Below are positions 36,490-44,732 of a stretch of DNA of 64,000 nt, one piece after another. A program made the translations under genes and the position numbers. This stretch comes from Acetobacterium wieringae. GTDB lineage: Bacteria > Bacillota > Clostridia > Eubacteriales > Eubacteriaceae. The notes beneath the pieces were generated by a model that was given only the letters and a program-made list of their open reading frames with translations, did no database searches and was not told the DNA's origin. Within the stretch, counting starts at the first letter, position 1; each line of letters starts with the position of its first letter. The DNA lies in assembly GCF_001766835.1 (NCBI RefSeq), contig NZ_LKEU01000031.1, positions 116,405 to 180,404 on the forward strand, in the 5' to 3' direction.

Positions 36490-37707
36490 TTAATTAATCA
36501 GTTCCTTAACTGTTGCTTCGATAATGCCATAGGCCTTGTCGCAGTCTTCTTTGGTGACAATCAGTGGTGGAATCATCCGGATAATGTTCTGTCCGATGGC
36601 GGTGATCAGCAGTTTTTTCTCAAGCACCCCATGTTTGACATCGACACCGGAAACCCCGTCTTCAAATTCGACCCCAATCAGCAGGCCCTGACCACGCACT
36701 TCCTTGACCTTGGGCAGACCTTTTAACTGATCCATAAAGTAGGCCCCCATTTCCCGGGCATTGCCAGCCAGGTCGCGGTCGAGGAGCTCTGTGATCTGTG
36801 CCAGCGAAGCGGCGGTGGAAACCGGATGGCCGCCGTAGGTGGTACCGTGAGAGCCCATGGTAAAGGCCTTGGCGACTTCAGCGGTAGCACAGATGGCACC
36901 AATTGGCATGCCTCCGCCCATGGCTTTGGCCATCGAGACGATATCGGGTTTGATGCCGTAATTCATATAGGCCATAATTGCCCCGGTGCGGCACCAGCCG
37001 GTCTGGACCTCATCGAGCAGCAGCAGTAAGCCTTTTTCATCACAGAGGGCCCGCAGTCCCTGCATAAATTCCATCGTTGCCGGATGCACCCCACCTTCAC
37101 CCTGAACCGGTTCGATCAGAATGGCAATGGTATTGTCGTTCACGGCATCTTTAAAAGATTGCAGGTTGTTAAACTCAGCATAGGAAAATCCCGGTGTCAT
37201 CTCGCCAAAACCAATCTGGCAGGCGTTGTGGGGCTGGCCGGTGGCACTGAGGGCCCCCATGGTGCGACCATGAAAGGACATCCGGGCAGTGACGATGTTA
37301 TAACGCTGTGGGCCGTAGGTTTCAACTCCGTATTTTCGGGCCATTTTGATCATCGCTTCGTTGGATTCGGCCCCGGAGTTCTGGAAAAAGATCTTGTCCA
37401 TCCCGATGCTGGTACAAATCTTTTCAGCCAACAGCACCTGGGGAATGGTATAGGGATAATTAAAGGTGTGAATCACATCAGCGACCTGATCCTTAACTGC
37501 AGCGACGACCTTGTCGTTGCAGTTGCCGGTGCTGTTAACGGCGATTCCGGCATAAAAATCCAAGTAGGCCTCACCACTTTCATCATAGATGTACATATCT
37601 TTTGCGGTCTCGGCGATAAAATCAAACCGTTCGTAAGTCTCGATCATATAGGTGTCAACTTTTTGTTTTAATTCCTCTTTTGTCAGTCCGGTGTCTTTTA
37701 GTTTCAT
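36490..37707 (-). CDS. Class III PLP aminotransferase (acetylornithine/GABA-type)
   Basis: 405 residues from the ATG at 37707 (AAGGAAAATTGGA upstream); the longer frame to 37779 lacks a ribosome-binding site. Class III motifs are clear: FFQNSGAESNEAMIKMAR, SFHGRTMGALSATG, EPVQGEGG, LLLLDEVQTGWCRTG, and the PLP-binding lysine in SMAKAMGGGMPIG. The family transfers amino groups from omega-amino acids or acetylornithine to 2-oxo acids. No arginine-biosynthesis gene is near, while an APC permease and an iron-type alcohol dehydrogenase are, so catabolism of an omega-amino acid seems more likely than ArgD function. A ~200-base leader with a promoter-proximal terminator-like hairpin precedes it. Confidence 0.85.
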   Translation of the reverse strand: MKLKDTGLTKEELKQKVDTYMIETYERFDFIAETAKDMYIYDESGEAYLDFYAGIAVNSTGNCNDKVVAAVKDQVADVIHTFNYPYTIPQVLLAEKICTSIGMDKIFFQNSGAESNEAMIKMARKYGVETYGPQRYNIVTARMSFHGRTMGALSATGQPHNACQIGFGEMTPGFSYAEFNNLQSFKDAVNDNTIAILIEPVQGEGGVHPATMEFMQGLRALCDEKGLLLLLDEVQTGWCRTGAIMAYMNYGIKPDIVSMAKAMGGGMPIGAICATAEVAKAFTMGSHGTTYGGHPVSTAASLAQITELLDRDLAGNAREMGAYFMDQLKGLPKVKEVRGQGLLIGVEFEDGVSGVDVKHGVLEKKLLITAIGQNIIRMIPPLIVTKEDCDKAYGIIEATVKELIN

Positions 37708-37815
37708 TCCAATTTTCCTTTCCCTGTTCATGCGCTCTGTTATAATGCCATAAGCTTCGCTGCCAGTTAACGCCAGCAAAGCAATTATTGTTCATGTTGT
37801 CATAGTTTTATATTT

Positions 37816-37889
37816 CTGACAAACCTCATCGTTTGTCAGCTAAACAAAAAAAAACGCCGTAACATGAATCTTCATGTTGCGAACGCCTT
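37816..37889 (-). promoter_or_regulatory. Leader with terminator-like hairpin upstream of the aminotransferase
   Basis: Within ~20 bases of the predicted transcription start the minus strand has a hairpin (AACATGAA/TTCATGTT extended by GCGTT/GGCGT) followed by nine T (37889-37845). A second perfect 9-bp hairpin CTGACAAAC/GTTTGTCAG comes next (37839-37816). This layout suggests transcription attenuation, though no known riboswitch fold was recognised. Confidence 0.5.
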
Positions 37890-37911
37890 CGTCCTGTCAA
37901 TTGACATCTAC

Positions 37912-37940
37912 ACTATAACACGTGTGCATTATGTTGTCAA
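37912..37940 (-). promoter_or_regulatory. Promoter of the aminotransferase gene, overlapping a candidate operator
   Basis: On the minus strand TTGACA (37940-37935) and TATAGT (37917-37912) with a 17-bp spacer. The spacer and -35 box overlap TGTGCATTATGTTG (37923-37936), which recurs as TGTGCATTATATTG at 38018-38031. Confidence 0.75.
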
Positions 37941-38017
37941 CACACATCAGGTATTTATTTTATATTTTTTACAAAACGCTATATATAGGGGTTTTAGTCC
38001 AATAAAAAAGATGAATA

Positions 38018-38034
38018 TGTGCATTATATTGCAC
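38018..38034. promoter_or_regulatory. Second copy of the TGTGCATTAT motif, partly palindromic
   Basis: TGTGCATTATATTGCAC contains the inverted repeat GTGCA-N6-TGCAC and matches 13 of 14 bases of the copy in the aminotransferase promoter. It lies between that promoter and the XRE-cupin regulator gene. Confidence 0.5.
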
Positions 38035-38084
38035 TTTCTTTCCCCATAGCCGGGGGGCACAAAACCGTCTCGACGGCCATGATG

Positions 38085-38642
38085 CTACTGTTTAAAGACA
38101 AACACAATGATAAATTTAAGCGGCTCTCGACCCTTGTTCCAATAAATATGCTTAACGGCGGTTTCAAAGCTGAGGGCATCTTCCTGTTTGACCTGGTAAA
38201 AACTGTTGTCGACTTCCAAAGTCAGTTCCCCAGCGTGGACGACGATGTACTCGTTGGTTCCCTGACCATGAGCGCCACTGACATAGCATGCCCCGGGTTC
38301 AATTTCAATTTCATAGATTTCGAACAGACGGTTCTTTTCATAGGGAAAATAGGTATAGACAGCATACTGGCCGGGCACCTCTTTAGACGGCAACAGCCGG
38401 TCGCGGTTGACCTGATAAACGCCCACCCCCGGGGTTCTAGTCAAGTCAGCCAGATCGACCCGCAGGCCGCTGACGATCTTACCTAGGGTGCCAATGGTGG
38501 GATTGGCTTCGCCCCGTTCAATCTGACCCAGCATGCTCTTGCTGACCCCGGTCTGCTCGGCCACCTCATCCATACTCATGCCTTTTTCACGGCGGATCGC
38601 CTTTAAATTGATTGAGATATTTTTATTCAAGTAATCCATCAT
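38085..38642 (-). CDS. XRE-family regulator with C-terminal cupin domain
   Basis: 185 residues. Residues ~8-65 form an XRE helix-turn-helix (MSMDEVAEQTGVSKSMLGQI, then ERGEANPTIGTL). Residues ~100-180 form a cupin (EIEPGACYVSGAHGQGTNEY, then IVVHAGELTLEV) that binds a small effector. This is the architecture of PuuR and many amino-acid or amine catabolism regulators. It lies directly upstream of, and on the same strand as, the aminotransferase gene. Two copies of a TGTGCATTAT motif lie in the spacer, one overlapping the aminotransferase promoter, so repression of that gene and perhaps of the permease is a reasonable inference. Confidence 0.88.
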   Translation of the reverse strand: MMDYLNKNISINLKAIRREKGMSMDEVAEQTGVSKSMLGQIERGEANPTIGTLGKIVSGLRVDLADLTRTPGVGVYQVNRDRLLPSKEVPGQYAVYTYFPYEKNRLFEIYEIEIEPGACYVSGAHGQGTNEYIVVHAGELTLEVDNSFYQVKQEDALSFETAVKHIYWNKGREPLKFIIVFVFKQ

Positions 38643-38747
38643 CTTCGCCTCGACTTTCTCTAAGGCTAAGTTTAACTTAACCGCCAGTTAAAATCAACGG
38701 CTAGCCAAAATCTTTGGCCGGTGCAAACTTTAGTTTGGGTGCTCAAC

Positions 38748-38851
38748 TGCCGTACCGACAATAGTTAATCTGTTGTACGCTGCGGAATCGGACAGGCTTT
38801 GCCGTGTCCGCTCCGATGCGTACAACATGATGTAACTATTTTCGGTACTGG
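38748..38851. repeat. Intergenic inverted-repeat element, family I, copy A
   Basis: Begins TGCCGTACCGACAATAG and ends TTTTCGGTACTGG. The centre GGAATCGGACAGGC..GTGTCCGCTCCGATGC is itself palindromic. Same orientation as copies C and F. Confidence 0.85.
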
Positions 38852-38967
38852 TGCGGGTGTGAGATTACATTCTCCGTACTTTATAAACTGGTTAAACTAT
38901 AGGGACGAAAACAAAATCAACGGGTCAGAAAGCTTTGTAGGCTCTCAACGAATAAAAGTCTACACTA

Positions 38968-39078
38968 ACCCAGTACCGACAATTATTACATCATGTTGTG
39001 TGCATCAAGGCGAACAGGTTGATAAACCTGTCCGAATTGCAAGCACACAACAGATTAATAATTGGTCGGTACGGTAGT
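38968..39078. repeat. Intergenic inverted-repeat element, family I, copy B
   Basis: Begins CCCAGTACCGACAATTATTA and ends ATTGGTCGGTACGGTAG, the reverse orientation of copy A. Centre AAGGCGAACAGG-TTGATAAA-CCTGTCCG. Confidence 0.85.
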
Positions 39079-39094
39079 AACGCACAAAAAGTAC

Positions 39095-40213
39095 TTAATA
39101 AAGCTGCTGATAAATCGCCAGTACCTGGTCCTCGCTTAGCGGGACGTAGTTGTTGGCCATCAGGCGGGTTTGTTTGGTCATCACGGCTGCGGTGAAGCTG
39201 GCCAGATCGGCCCGGGTGACGCCGTAGTCGCGGAGGGCTTTTTTAGGCAGGATGTGACCCAGCAGGGTTTCGATTTCCTGATAAACGGCATTGGCTTCGC
39301 AGCCCAGTATCGCGGCCAGAAAGGCGTTCAGTTCTTTGATACTGCCGTCGGGGTCGAGGGCCTGGTAGGTTTTGTAAACCGCGGTAAAGAGCGCGTAGTT
39401 GGCCTCGCCGTGGGGGACGTGGTAGACCGCTCCGAGCGGGTAGCTCATCGCGTGGACAGCGGCGCAGCCGGCGTTGCCAAAACTGATCCCGGCAAAGGTT
39501 GCGGCGATCATAAAGTCTTTAAGCAGCGGTTTTCTCGCTTCCGGGCCGCCCTTGGCAATGGTCTGATAACCGCTGATGATCATCGCCATCGCCTGCTTCG
39601 AATAGAGCTGGCTGAAGGCGCTGGCCTTGGGCGAGGTGTAGGATTCGATCGCATGAATCAGGGCATCGATCGAACTGGTGGCAAAGACGTTCATTGGCAG
39701 ATCAGAAAGCAGCTCCGGCACCAGCACGGCGTAGTCGGCGTACAGCTCATCGACGGCCAGCCCGAATTTTTGGTGGATCGCGGTCAGTTCGAGAATCGAA
39801 ATATTGGTGACCTCGCTGCCGGTACCGCAGGTGGTGGGAATTAAGATCAGTTCTTTGTCTTTAGTGATTTCCAGTTCTTTGTTAAACAGCGCCACCACCG
39901 GCACCGTCTGTTTCAGGGCAAACAACTTGGCCACATCCAGGATCGTGCCGCCGCCGATGGCAAAGACGCGGTTGAACTGATAATCTTTGATGTCTGCGGC
40001 AATCGCCTCGACCATTACATCGGTGGGCTCGCCCGTGACGTAGTTGCGGTAATTGACCCGGTAGGCCGCATCACCGATGGTGTCGGTGAAATACTGCTGA
40101 TAGGTCCGGTCACTGATAAAAACCAGATCGCCCTTCCCGATCTGAAAATGCTCAGCAACTTCCTGACAATGCTCAAATTCGAGGATTTGCGGGGTAATTT
40201 TAAATTGTTTCAT
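39095..40213 (-). CDS. 4hbD: Iron-containing alcohol dehydrogenase, 4-hydroxybutyrate dehydrogenase type
   Basis: 372 residues. It resembles the NAD-dependent 4-hydroxybutyrate dehydrogenase of clostridia along its length: FQIGKGDLVFISDRTY start, GGGTILDVAK, IPTTCGTGSEVTN, metal ligands in SSIDALIHAIESY, HAMSYPLG and HVPHGEAN, and the ending ANNYVPLSEDQVLAIYQQLY. The enzyme would reduce succinate semialdehyde to 4-hydroxybutyrate with NADH. A GabT-like aminotransferase precedes it on the same strand, giving a GABA-to-4-hydroxybutyrate pair. Because a taurine-type ABC transporter lies 6 kb away, sulfoacetaldehyde reduction to isethionate is an alternative; iron-type sulfoacetaldehyde reductases are known. 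AAAGGAG precedes the ATG. Confidence 0.82.
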   Translation of the reverse strand: MKQFKITPQILEFEHCQEVAEHFQIGKGDLVFISDRTYQQYFTDTIGDAAYRVNYRNYVTGEPTDVMVEAIAADIKDYQFNRVFAIGGGTILDVAKLFALKQTVPVVALFNKELEITKDKELILIPTTCGTGSEVTNISILELTAIHQKFGLAVDELYADYAVLVPELLSDLPMNVFATSSIDALIHAIESYTSPKASAFSQLYSKQAMAMIISGYQTIAKGGPEARKPLLKDFMIAATFAGISFGNAGCAAVHAMSYPLGAVYHVPHGEANYALFTAVYKTYQALDPDGSIKELNAFLAAILGCEANAVYQEIETLLGHILPKKALRDYGVTRADLASFTAAVMTKQTRLMANNYVPLSEDQVLAIYQQLY

Positions 40214-40285
40214 CGTTTCTCCTTTCTGGCTGATCGTTCGTTTGACGGCGATTAGTAGTTTTTTTTACTATGGGTTAGATGCTGA

Positions 40286-40395
40286 CTGCCGTACCGACCA
40301 ATTGTTAATCTGTTGTTCGCTGCGGCATCGGACAGGTTTATCAACCTGTCCGCTCCGATGCGTACAACATGATGTAACAATTGTCGGTACTGGGT
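40286..40395. repeat. Intergenic inverted-repeat element, family I, copy C
   Basis: Begins ACTGCCGTACCGACCAATTG and ends AATTGTCGGTACTGGGTT. Centre CATCGGACAGG-TTTATCAA-CCTGTCCG. It lies between the dehydrogenase and gabT-like genes. Confidence 0.9.
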
Positions 40396-40477
40396 TTGGC
40401 ATTTAACCACAGTTTATTGTAAATTATCGCCTGAATTACAAAATTCTCTTTTTATTACATAGCCAATTAATCAGGGT

Positions 40478-41830
40478 TTACACACATTTGATGATCGCTT
40501 TTTCAAAAATATCGAGACCGGCTGCGAGCTGTTCATCGGTAATCACCAGCGGCGCCAGGAAGCGGATGACGTTGCCGTAGACACCGGCACTTTCGATGAT
40601 CAGGCCGTTTTGGGCGGCTTCGGTGACAATTGCCGACACCAGTTCCGGGTATGGCGCTTTGGTGGTCCGGTCTTTGACAAATTCAATCCCGACCATCGCG
40701 CCGAGGCCGCGGACATCGCCGATGACGGCGTAGTCTTCCTGCCAGCGGTTAAAGCGGGCCATGATGATCTCGCTGATTGCGCAAGCCCGTTTGTCGAGGC
40801 GCTCCCGCTGCATGATTTCAATCACTTTCAGGGCCGCGGCGCAGGCCACCGGATTGCCGCAGTAGGTACCGCCGATGGTGCCGCCGGTAACGGCTTCCAT
40901 AATTTCTCTGCGGGCGGTGATGGCGCTCAGCGGCAATCCAGCCGCGATTGATTTGGCGGTGGTGATAATATCCGGTGCCGCCCCGACCTCCTGCCAGTAC
41001 TGTGAAGCAAACATCTTGCCGGTGCGGCAGAAGCCAGTCTGGACCTCATCGGCAATCAGTAAGATGCCCTTGTCATCGCAGATTTTGCGGACCGCTTTGA
41101 TCCACGGAAGCGGCGCCGGAATAAAACCGCCCTCGCCCTGGAGCGGTTCGACCACAATCGCCGCGACATGTTCAGCCGGGGACGATTCTTCAAAGACCCG
41201 GTAAATGCTGTCGGTGTAGTAGGCAATCGCGTCGGCCGGACTCATCCCCGCCGGGTTGCGGTAGAGATAGGGAAACTGGGCCCGATAAATACCATCGGGA
41301 AAGGGTCCCAGGCCGTGGGCATAGGCTTTTTTGGCGGTCATTGTCATCGTCAGCATCGTGCGGCCGTGAAAAGCCCCGGAAAAGACAATGATATTGGGTC
41401 GCTTGGTAAAGGCTTTGGCAATTTTGACGGCATTTTCATCGGCTTCAGCACCGCTGTTGGCAAAAAAGGTCATCTTCTCGGCGCCCCGCACCGGCACGAT
41501 CGCGTTGAGTGCCTCGGCCAGTGCCACATAGCCCTCATGGGTGACGATATTGAACATCCCATGAAAATACTTTTCGGACTGCGCTTTGACCGCCGCCACG
41601 ATTTCGGGATGGGAATAACCGATGTTCAGCACCCCAACCCCACCGACCCAGTCGACAAAACGATTGCCATCGACATCTTCAACCATTGCCCCGGCCCCCT
41701 TGTCGATCACCAGCGGATAGACACATTTGATCGCCGCGGGGATGGCGTCCCCTCTGCGGGCAATAATGGCCGCGGCCTTGGGCCCGGGCACCTGATCGGT
41801 AATTATTTCTGGTAAGGCATTTTTTAACAT
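40478..41830 (-). CDS. gabT: 4-aminobutyrate aminotransferase-type enzyme (possible taurine aminotransferase)
   Basis: 450 residues with the full GabT pattern: WVGGVGVLNIGYSHP, FFANSGAEADENAVKIAK, SGAFHGRTMLTMTMTAKK, VEPLQGEGGFIPAP, LLIADEVQTGFCRTG, PLP lysine in TTAKSIAAGLPLSA, GGTYCGNPVACAAALKVI, and GDVRGLGAMVGIEF. It converts GABA plus 2-oxoglutarate to succinate semialdehyde plus glutamate. Taurine:2-oxoglutarate aminotransferases belong to the same family and cannot be separated by eye. The downstream dehydrogenase would reduce the product. GAGGAG precedes the ATG at 41830. Transcription probably starts near 41958, immediately before a terminator-like hairpin. Confidence 0.88.
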   Translation of the reverse strand: MLKNALPEIITDQVPGPKAAAIIARRGDAIPAAIKCVYPLVIDKGAGAMVEDVDGNRFVDWVGGVGVLNIGYSHPEIVAAVKAQSEKYFHGMFNIVTHEGYVALAEALNAIVPVRGAEKMTFFANSGAEADENAVKIAKAFTKRPNIIVFSGAFHGRTMLTMTMTAKKAYAHGLGPFPDGIYRAQFPYLYRNPAGMSPADAIAYYTDSIYRVFEESSPAEHVAAIVVEPLQGEGGFIPAPLPWIKAVRKICDDKGILLIADEVQTGFCRTGKMFASQYWQEVGAAPDIITTAKSIAAGLPLSAITARREIMEAVTGGTIGGTYCGNPVACAAALKVIEIMQRERLDKRACAISEIIMARFNRWQEDYAVIGDVRGLGAMVGIEFVKDRTTKAPYPELVSAIVTEAAQNGLIIESAGVYGNVIRFLAPLVITDEQLAAGLDIFEKAIIKCV

Positions 41831-41920
41831 TTTATTCTCCTCATTTCTTAGCTGTCTGGTTATTGCAAACTGCAGTTGTCAAAGCACCCTTGCTTTGCCG
41901 GCGGTTCCACAAAAAACAAA

Positions 41921-41957
41921 AAACAAGACCGGGAAGTGACTTCCTTGTCTTGTTTTA
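41921..41957 (-). terminator. Terminator-like hairpin at the start of the gabT leader
   Basis: On the minus strand AAACAAGAC-AA-GGAAG and CTTCC-CG-GTCTTGTTT are followed by T-rich sequence. It can end the upstream membrane-protein gene and also lies at the 5' end of transcripts from the promoter at 41965-41992, as for the other aminotransferase gene. Confidence 0.7.
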
Positions 41958-41964
41958 TGTCTGT

Positions 41965-41992
41965 ATTATAGCACAGTCAATCACCAGTGCAA
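41965..41992 (-). promoter_or_regulatory. Candidate promoter of the gabT operon
   Basis: On the minus strand TTGCAC (41992-41987) and a perfect TATAAT (41970-41965) with a 16-bp spacer, between the TspO-like gene and gabT. Confidence 0.6.
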
Positions 41993-42032
41993 TGGCCAGT
42001 CAGCCTAAATTATCGGCTGTTCTTTGTGCTGG

Positions 42033-42830
42033 TTAAACAACGTCGGCCTTCACCACCGGCAGCAGCTGCCAGCGATTTAAATAAAGCTGGACGCCGGTCA
42101 TCACCAGCAGCAGTCCAATCCCCACCAGGGCGGTCATCGCCAGGGCTGGATAGGCGCCGCCAAAACCATCGGCGGCGTTTAGCGACTGGTAAATCCCAAA
42201 ATAGCCCCAGGCTACCGGCACCGGCAAGATGGCGTTCCTTGTGATCAGGGTGACCGCCACCGTCACCACCACAGCGACAATCAGAATGATGATGCCCCAG
42301 ACATCAGCGGCTATCCCCAGGCCCTGCCAGTCGATACTGATCAGCCAGGAGGCAATATTAACCACTGTGGCAATCAACAGCCAGCCACTGTACATCCCAA
42401 AGGCCGCCGGCAGCAGCCACTGTTTGTCGCTCTGGATTTTTGCCAGCTGCAACACCAGCAAGCTCAGGGTGATCGCAAAAGCCAGGATCACCAGCGCCGA
42501 GACGCCAATCCAGGTATAGGAAAAACAGACAATCCAGAGCATATTCAGGCCGCTGGACAGCCAGAACAGATAACTGATCCGGTCAATCGCCTGGCCATAG
42601 TAGTCATCCTTGTTTTTAACCATCATCATCACCGCGGCACTGATTAACAGCAGGTAGATGACACTCCAGATACTGAAGGTCGAAGCCGCCGGGGTAATCA
42701 GGGTGCCGTTCATGTCCGAAATATCCTTCTGCGACATGCCATTGAAAAATCCGAAAGCCCCCAAACCGTTAATCACCAGGGTGCCGATTAACAGGATCAG
42801 ACTGATCCCGGCTTTGGTTAGTCGATTCAT
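42033..42830 (-). CDS. TspO/MBR-like (tryptophan-rich sensory protein-related) membrane protein
   Basis: 265 residues, seven to eight predicted membrane helices. TFSIWSVIYLLLI near residue 60 and LNMLWIVCFSYTW near residue 105 resemble the conserved W-rich helices of the TspO/MBR-related family of longer Firmicute proteins. Function is not established; relatives bind tetrapyrroles or steroids, but this longer group is poorly known. Start is the ATG at 42830, which has GAGGTG six bases upstream. It is divergent from the PucR-type gene and upstream of gabT on the same strand, though a hairpin terminator separates them. Confidence 0.6.
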   Translation of the reverse strand: MNRLTKAGISLILLIGTLVINGLGAFGFFNGMSQKDISDMNGTLITPAASTFSIWSVIYLLLISAAVMMMVKNKDDYYGQAIDRISYLFWLSSGLNMLWIVCFSYTWIGVSALVILAFAITLSLLVLQLAKIQSDKQWLLPAAFGMYSGWLLIATVVNIASWLISIDWQGLGIAADVWGIIILIVAVVVTVAVTLITRNAILPVPVAWGYFGIYQSLNAADGFGGAYPALAMTALVGIGLLLVMTGVQLYLNRWQLLPVVKADVV

Positions 42831-42969
42831 AAAAATCACCTCTTCTATATAATTTCGCTATGATAGTTTTTTTATACCCTCTTTGCGGCCAATTATCGAA
42901 ACAAACCGATTAATTGTTTAGGCTTATCTTCATTTCTTTTGCTAAGACCGCTGACTGACTACCTTGTGC

Positions 42970-42998
42970 TGGACAGACAAAGGCCCTTTTAGTATACT
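42970..42998 (+). promoter_or_regulatory. Promoter of the PucR-type regulator gene
   Basis: TGGACA (42970-42975) and TATACT (42993-42998) with a 17-bp spacer. Confidence 0.65.
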
Positions 42999-43050
42999 GA
43001 AGAAAAGGCCGTGCTTAAAAGAGCGTCCCGAATTTCAAGTGAGGTAACTG

Positions 43051-44181
43051 ATGTCGATTATTTTAGCCGATTTATTCCACGCCACTAAAAAAACCTACCA
43101 GCTCCAGCTGCTGGCCGGAGCCACCGGCCTGAACAACCCGATCGATTGGGTCCAGTTTACCGAAGACAGCGCCACTACCGATTTCTTAAAGGGCGGCGAA
43201 CTGATCATCACCACCGGCATGAGTCGTGATTCCGAGGCCTGGCTTTATGATTTTATCACCCGGCTGATCGCCCGGAAAAGCGTCGGGCTGATTCTCAATA
43301 CCGGCCGCTATCTGTTTGCCGAGGCGATATCCGCTGAAGTTATCGCATTGTGCAACGCGCACCACTTCCCGCTGTTGACGATGCCCTGGAAAATCCCGCT
43401 GGCAACGATCATGCAGGATTACGGCAACCGCCTCTTTACCCAGTCCTATCAGGAAGATCGGACCACAATGGCCTTTTCGCGGCTGCTGCAACACCCCGAC
43501 GAGCCCGAAGGCGCCATCGACACCCTCAACAGCCTCGGCTATGAAAGTGCGGCTCCCTACCTGGTGCTGGTCACGCCGGCCCCGGCGATCCCGGCCCAGC
43601 TGAGCGCGCAGCTGCGTCAGGTCGCCCGCCGCTGCTACCTGTTCCGGCTCCACGAGGCCGTTGTCATTATTTTGCAGCATCCCGATTGTGCGGCCCTGAG
43701 TCAGACGCTTTGCGGCGCTGCTGATCCGGCGACCAGCCCGGCGGCGGCACCCGGTTTTGGCAGCGGCGCGCTGAGCGACTCGCTGGCAACCCTCCAGCGC
43801 AGCTATGAACAGGCCCTTTTTGCCCTGAAAATGGCCCAAAAGCAAGAGTTGCAGCTGTGCCAATTTAATGATCTGGGGCTCTTCAAGGTCTTTTTTGCGG
43901 TGCCCGACGCGGCGATCCTGGCCGCCCTAGCCGACGACAGCCTGAGTCAACTGGAAGCCCATGATGCCCGCAACCAGTCCAACCTGACTGATACCCTGCG
44001 GCTTTACCTTGAGCATGATGGCAGCATTCAGGCCGTCGCCGCGGCCAGCTTCAGCCACCGCAACACAATCAACTACCGGATCAAAAAAATTCGTCAGCTG
44101 TTAAACAGCGACCTGATCACGATGGAAGAAAAGTTCAAGCTGACCCTGGCCTTTAAAATCAGAGACTATCTGGCGCAGTGA
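43051..44181 (+). CDS. PucR-family transcriptional regulator
   Basis: 376 residues. The N-terminal PucR domain (residues 1-125: LLAGATGLNNPIDWVQFTED, GGELIITTG, GLILNTGRYL) senses an effector. The C-terminus carries the helix-turn-helix of the family (residues ~325-375: LYLEHDGSIQAVAAASFSHR followed by NTINYRIKKI). Such regulators activate purine, GABA or other nitrogen-compound catabolism. It is divergent from the TspO-like gene and followed by a diaminopropionate ammonia-lyase relic, so its original target may have been lost; gabT is another candidate target. GC content is visibly higher than in most of the window. GAGGTAACTG precedes the ATG. Confidence 0.85.
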   Translation: MSIILADLFHATKKTYQLQLLAGATGLNNPIDWVQFTEDSATTDFLKGGELIITTGMSRDSEAWLYDFITRLIARKSVGLILNTGRYLFAEAISAEVIALCNAHHFPLLTMPWKIPLATIMQDYGNRLFTQSYQEDRTTMAFSRLLQHPDEPEGAIDTLNSLGYESAAPYLVLVTPAPAIPAQLSAQLRQVARRCYLFRLHEAVVIILQHPDCAALSQTLCGAADPATSPAAAPGFGSGALSDSLATLQRSYEQALFALKMAQKQELQLCQFNDLGLFKVFFAVPDAAILAALADDSLSQLEAHDARNQSNLTDTLRLYLEHDGSIQAVAAASFSHRNTINYRIKKIRQLLNSDLITMEEKFKLTLAFKIRDYLAQ

Positions 44182-44312
44182 TCCGCGTGGCTGCCAGCAA
44201 CTATTTATTCAAACATCTACCGTCAGCTTCGTTACCGGTTAGTGGCCAACCCCGGCCGTTCGGATATTTGTCCCCCGCAAAATTAAATTTACAAAACTAA
44301 AGGAGATACTCG

Positions 44313-44715
44313 ATGAAATCACCTATCACCATGATCCCTGGCCAATCTCAGGGTCAACCCATCACCCCGCTGCTGGCCCCGACCGCCGTCGCCGCAGTCC
44401 GCCGTTTCCATCAATCCCTGCCCGATTATCAGCCAACGCCGCTGGTGTCGCTGCCCGGACTGGGTCACCGCGCTGGGGATGCAGACCCTGGCCCACCCCG
44501 TAGTGCCGGACCCGGCTGTCGTCTCCGGCGAATCCGGGGCGGTCAGCCTGGGTCTGTTGCTGTCCCTGTGCTGCGACCCAAACCTGGCCGCCCTGAAACG
44601 CCAGCTTCAGCTCGACCGCGATTCAACGATCCTGCTTTTTAGCACCGAGGGCAATACCGATCCGGTCGGCTATGAGGCGATTGTCAATCGCCCCGGGTCG
44701 CTGCAACTCATATAA
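44313..44715 (+). pseudogene. dpaL: Diaminopropionate ammonia-lyase relic with large internal deletion
   Basis: The frame from the ATG at 44313 (AAAGGAG upstream) encodes the N-terminus VRRFHQSLPDYQPTPLVSLP, which matches the start of the PLP enzyme diaminopropionate ammonia-lyase (about 400 residues). Near 44465 it is joined, out of frame, to the C-terminal end in another frame: LGMQTLAHPVVPDPAVVSGE, SGAVSLGLLL and LFSTEGNTDPVGYEAIV. About 260 residues, including the PLP lysine and substrate site, are missing. It cannot encode an active enzyme. The neighbouring PucR-type regulator is intact. Confidence 0.8.
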
Positions 44716-44732
44716 TAAGCCGCTCAAAAAAT

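Larger units (their letters stand above)
38643..39094. other. Repeat-filled spacer between the XRE-cupin and dehydrogenase genes
   Basis: 452 bp without a gene. It holds two oppositely oriented family I elements (38748-38851 and 38968-39078) and two small hairpins near 38698-38735 (CCAAAATCTTTGG and CAAACTTTAGTTTG). Confidence 0.6.
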
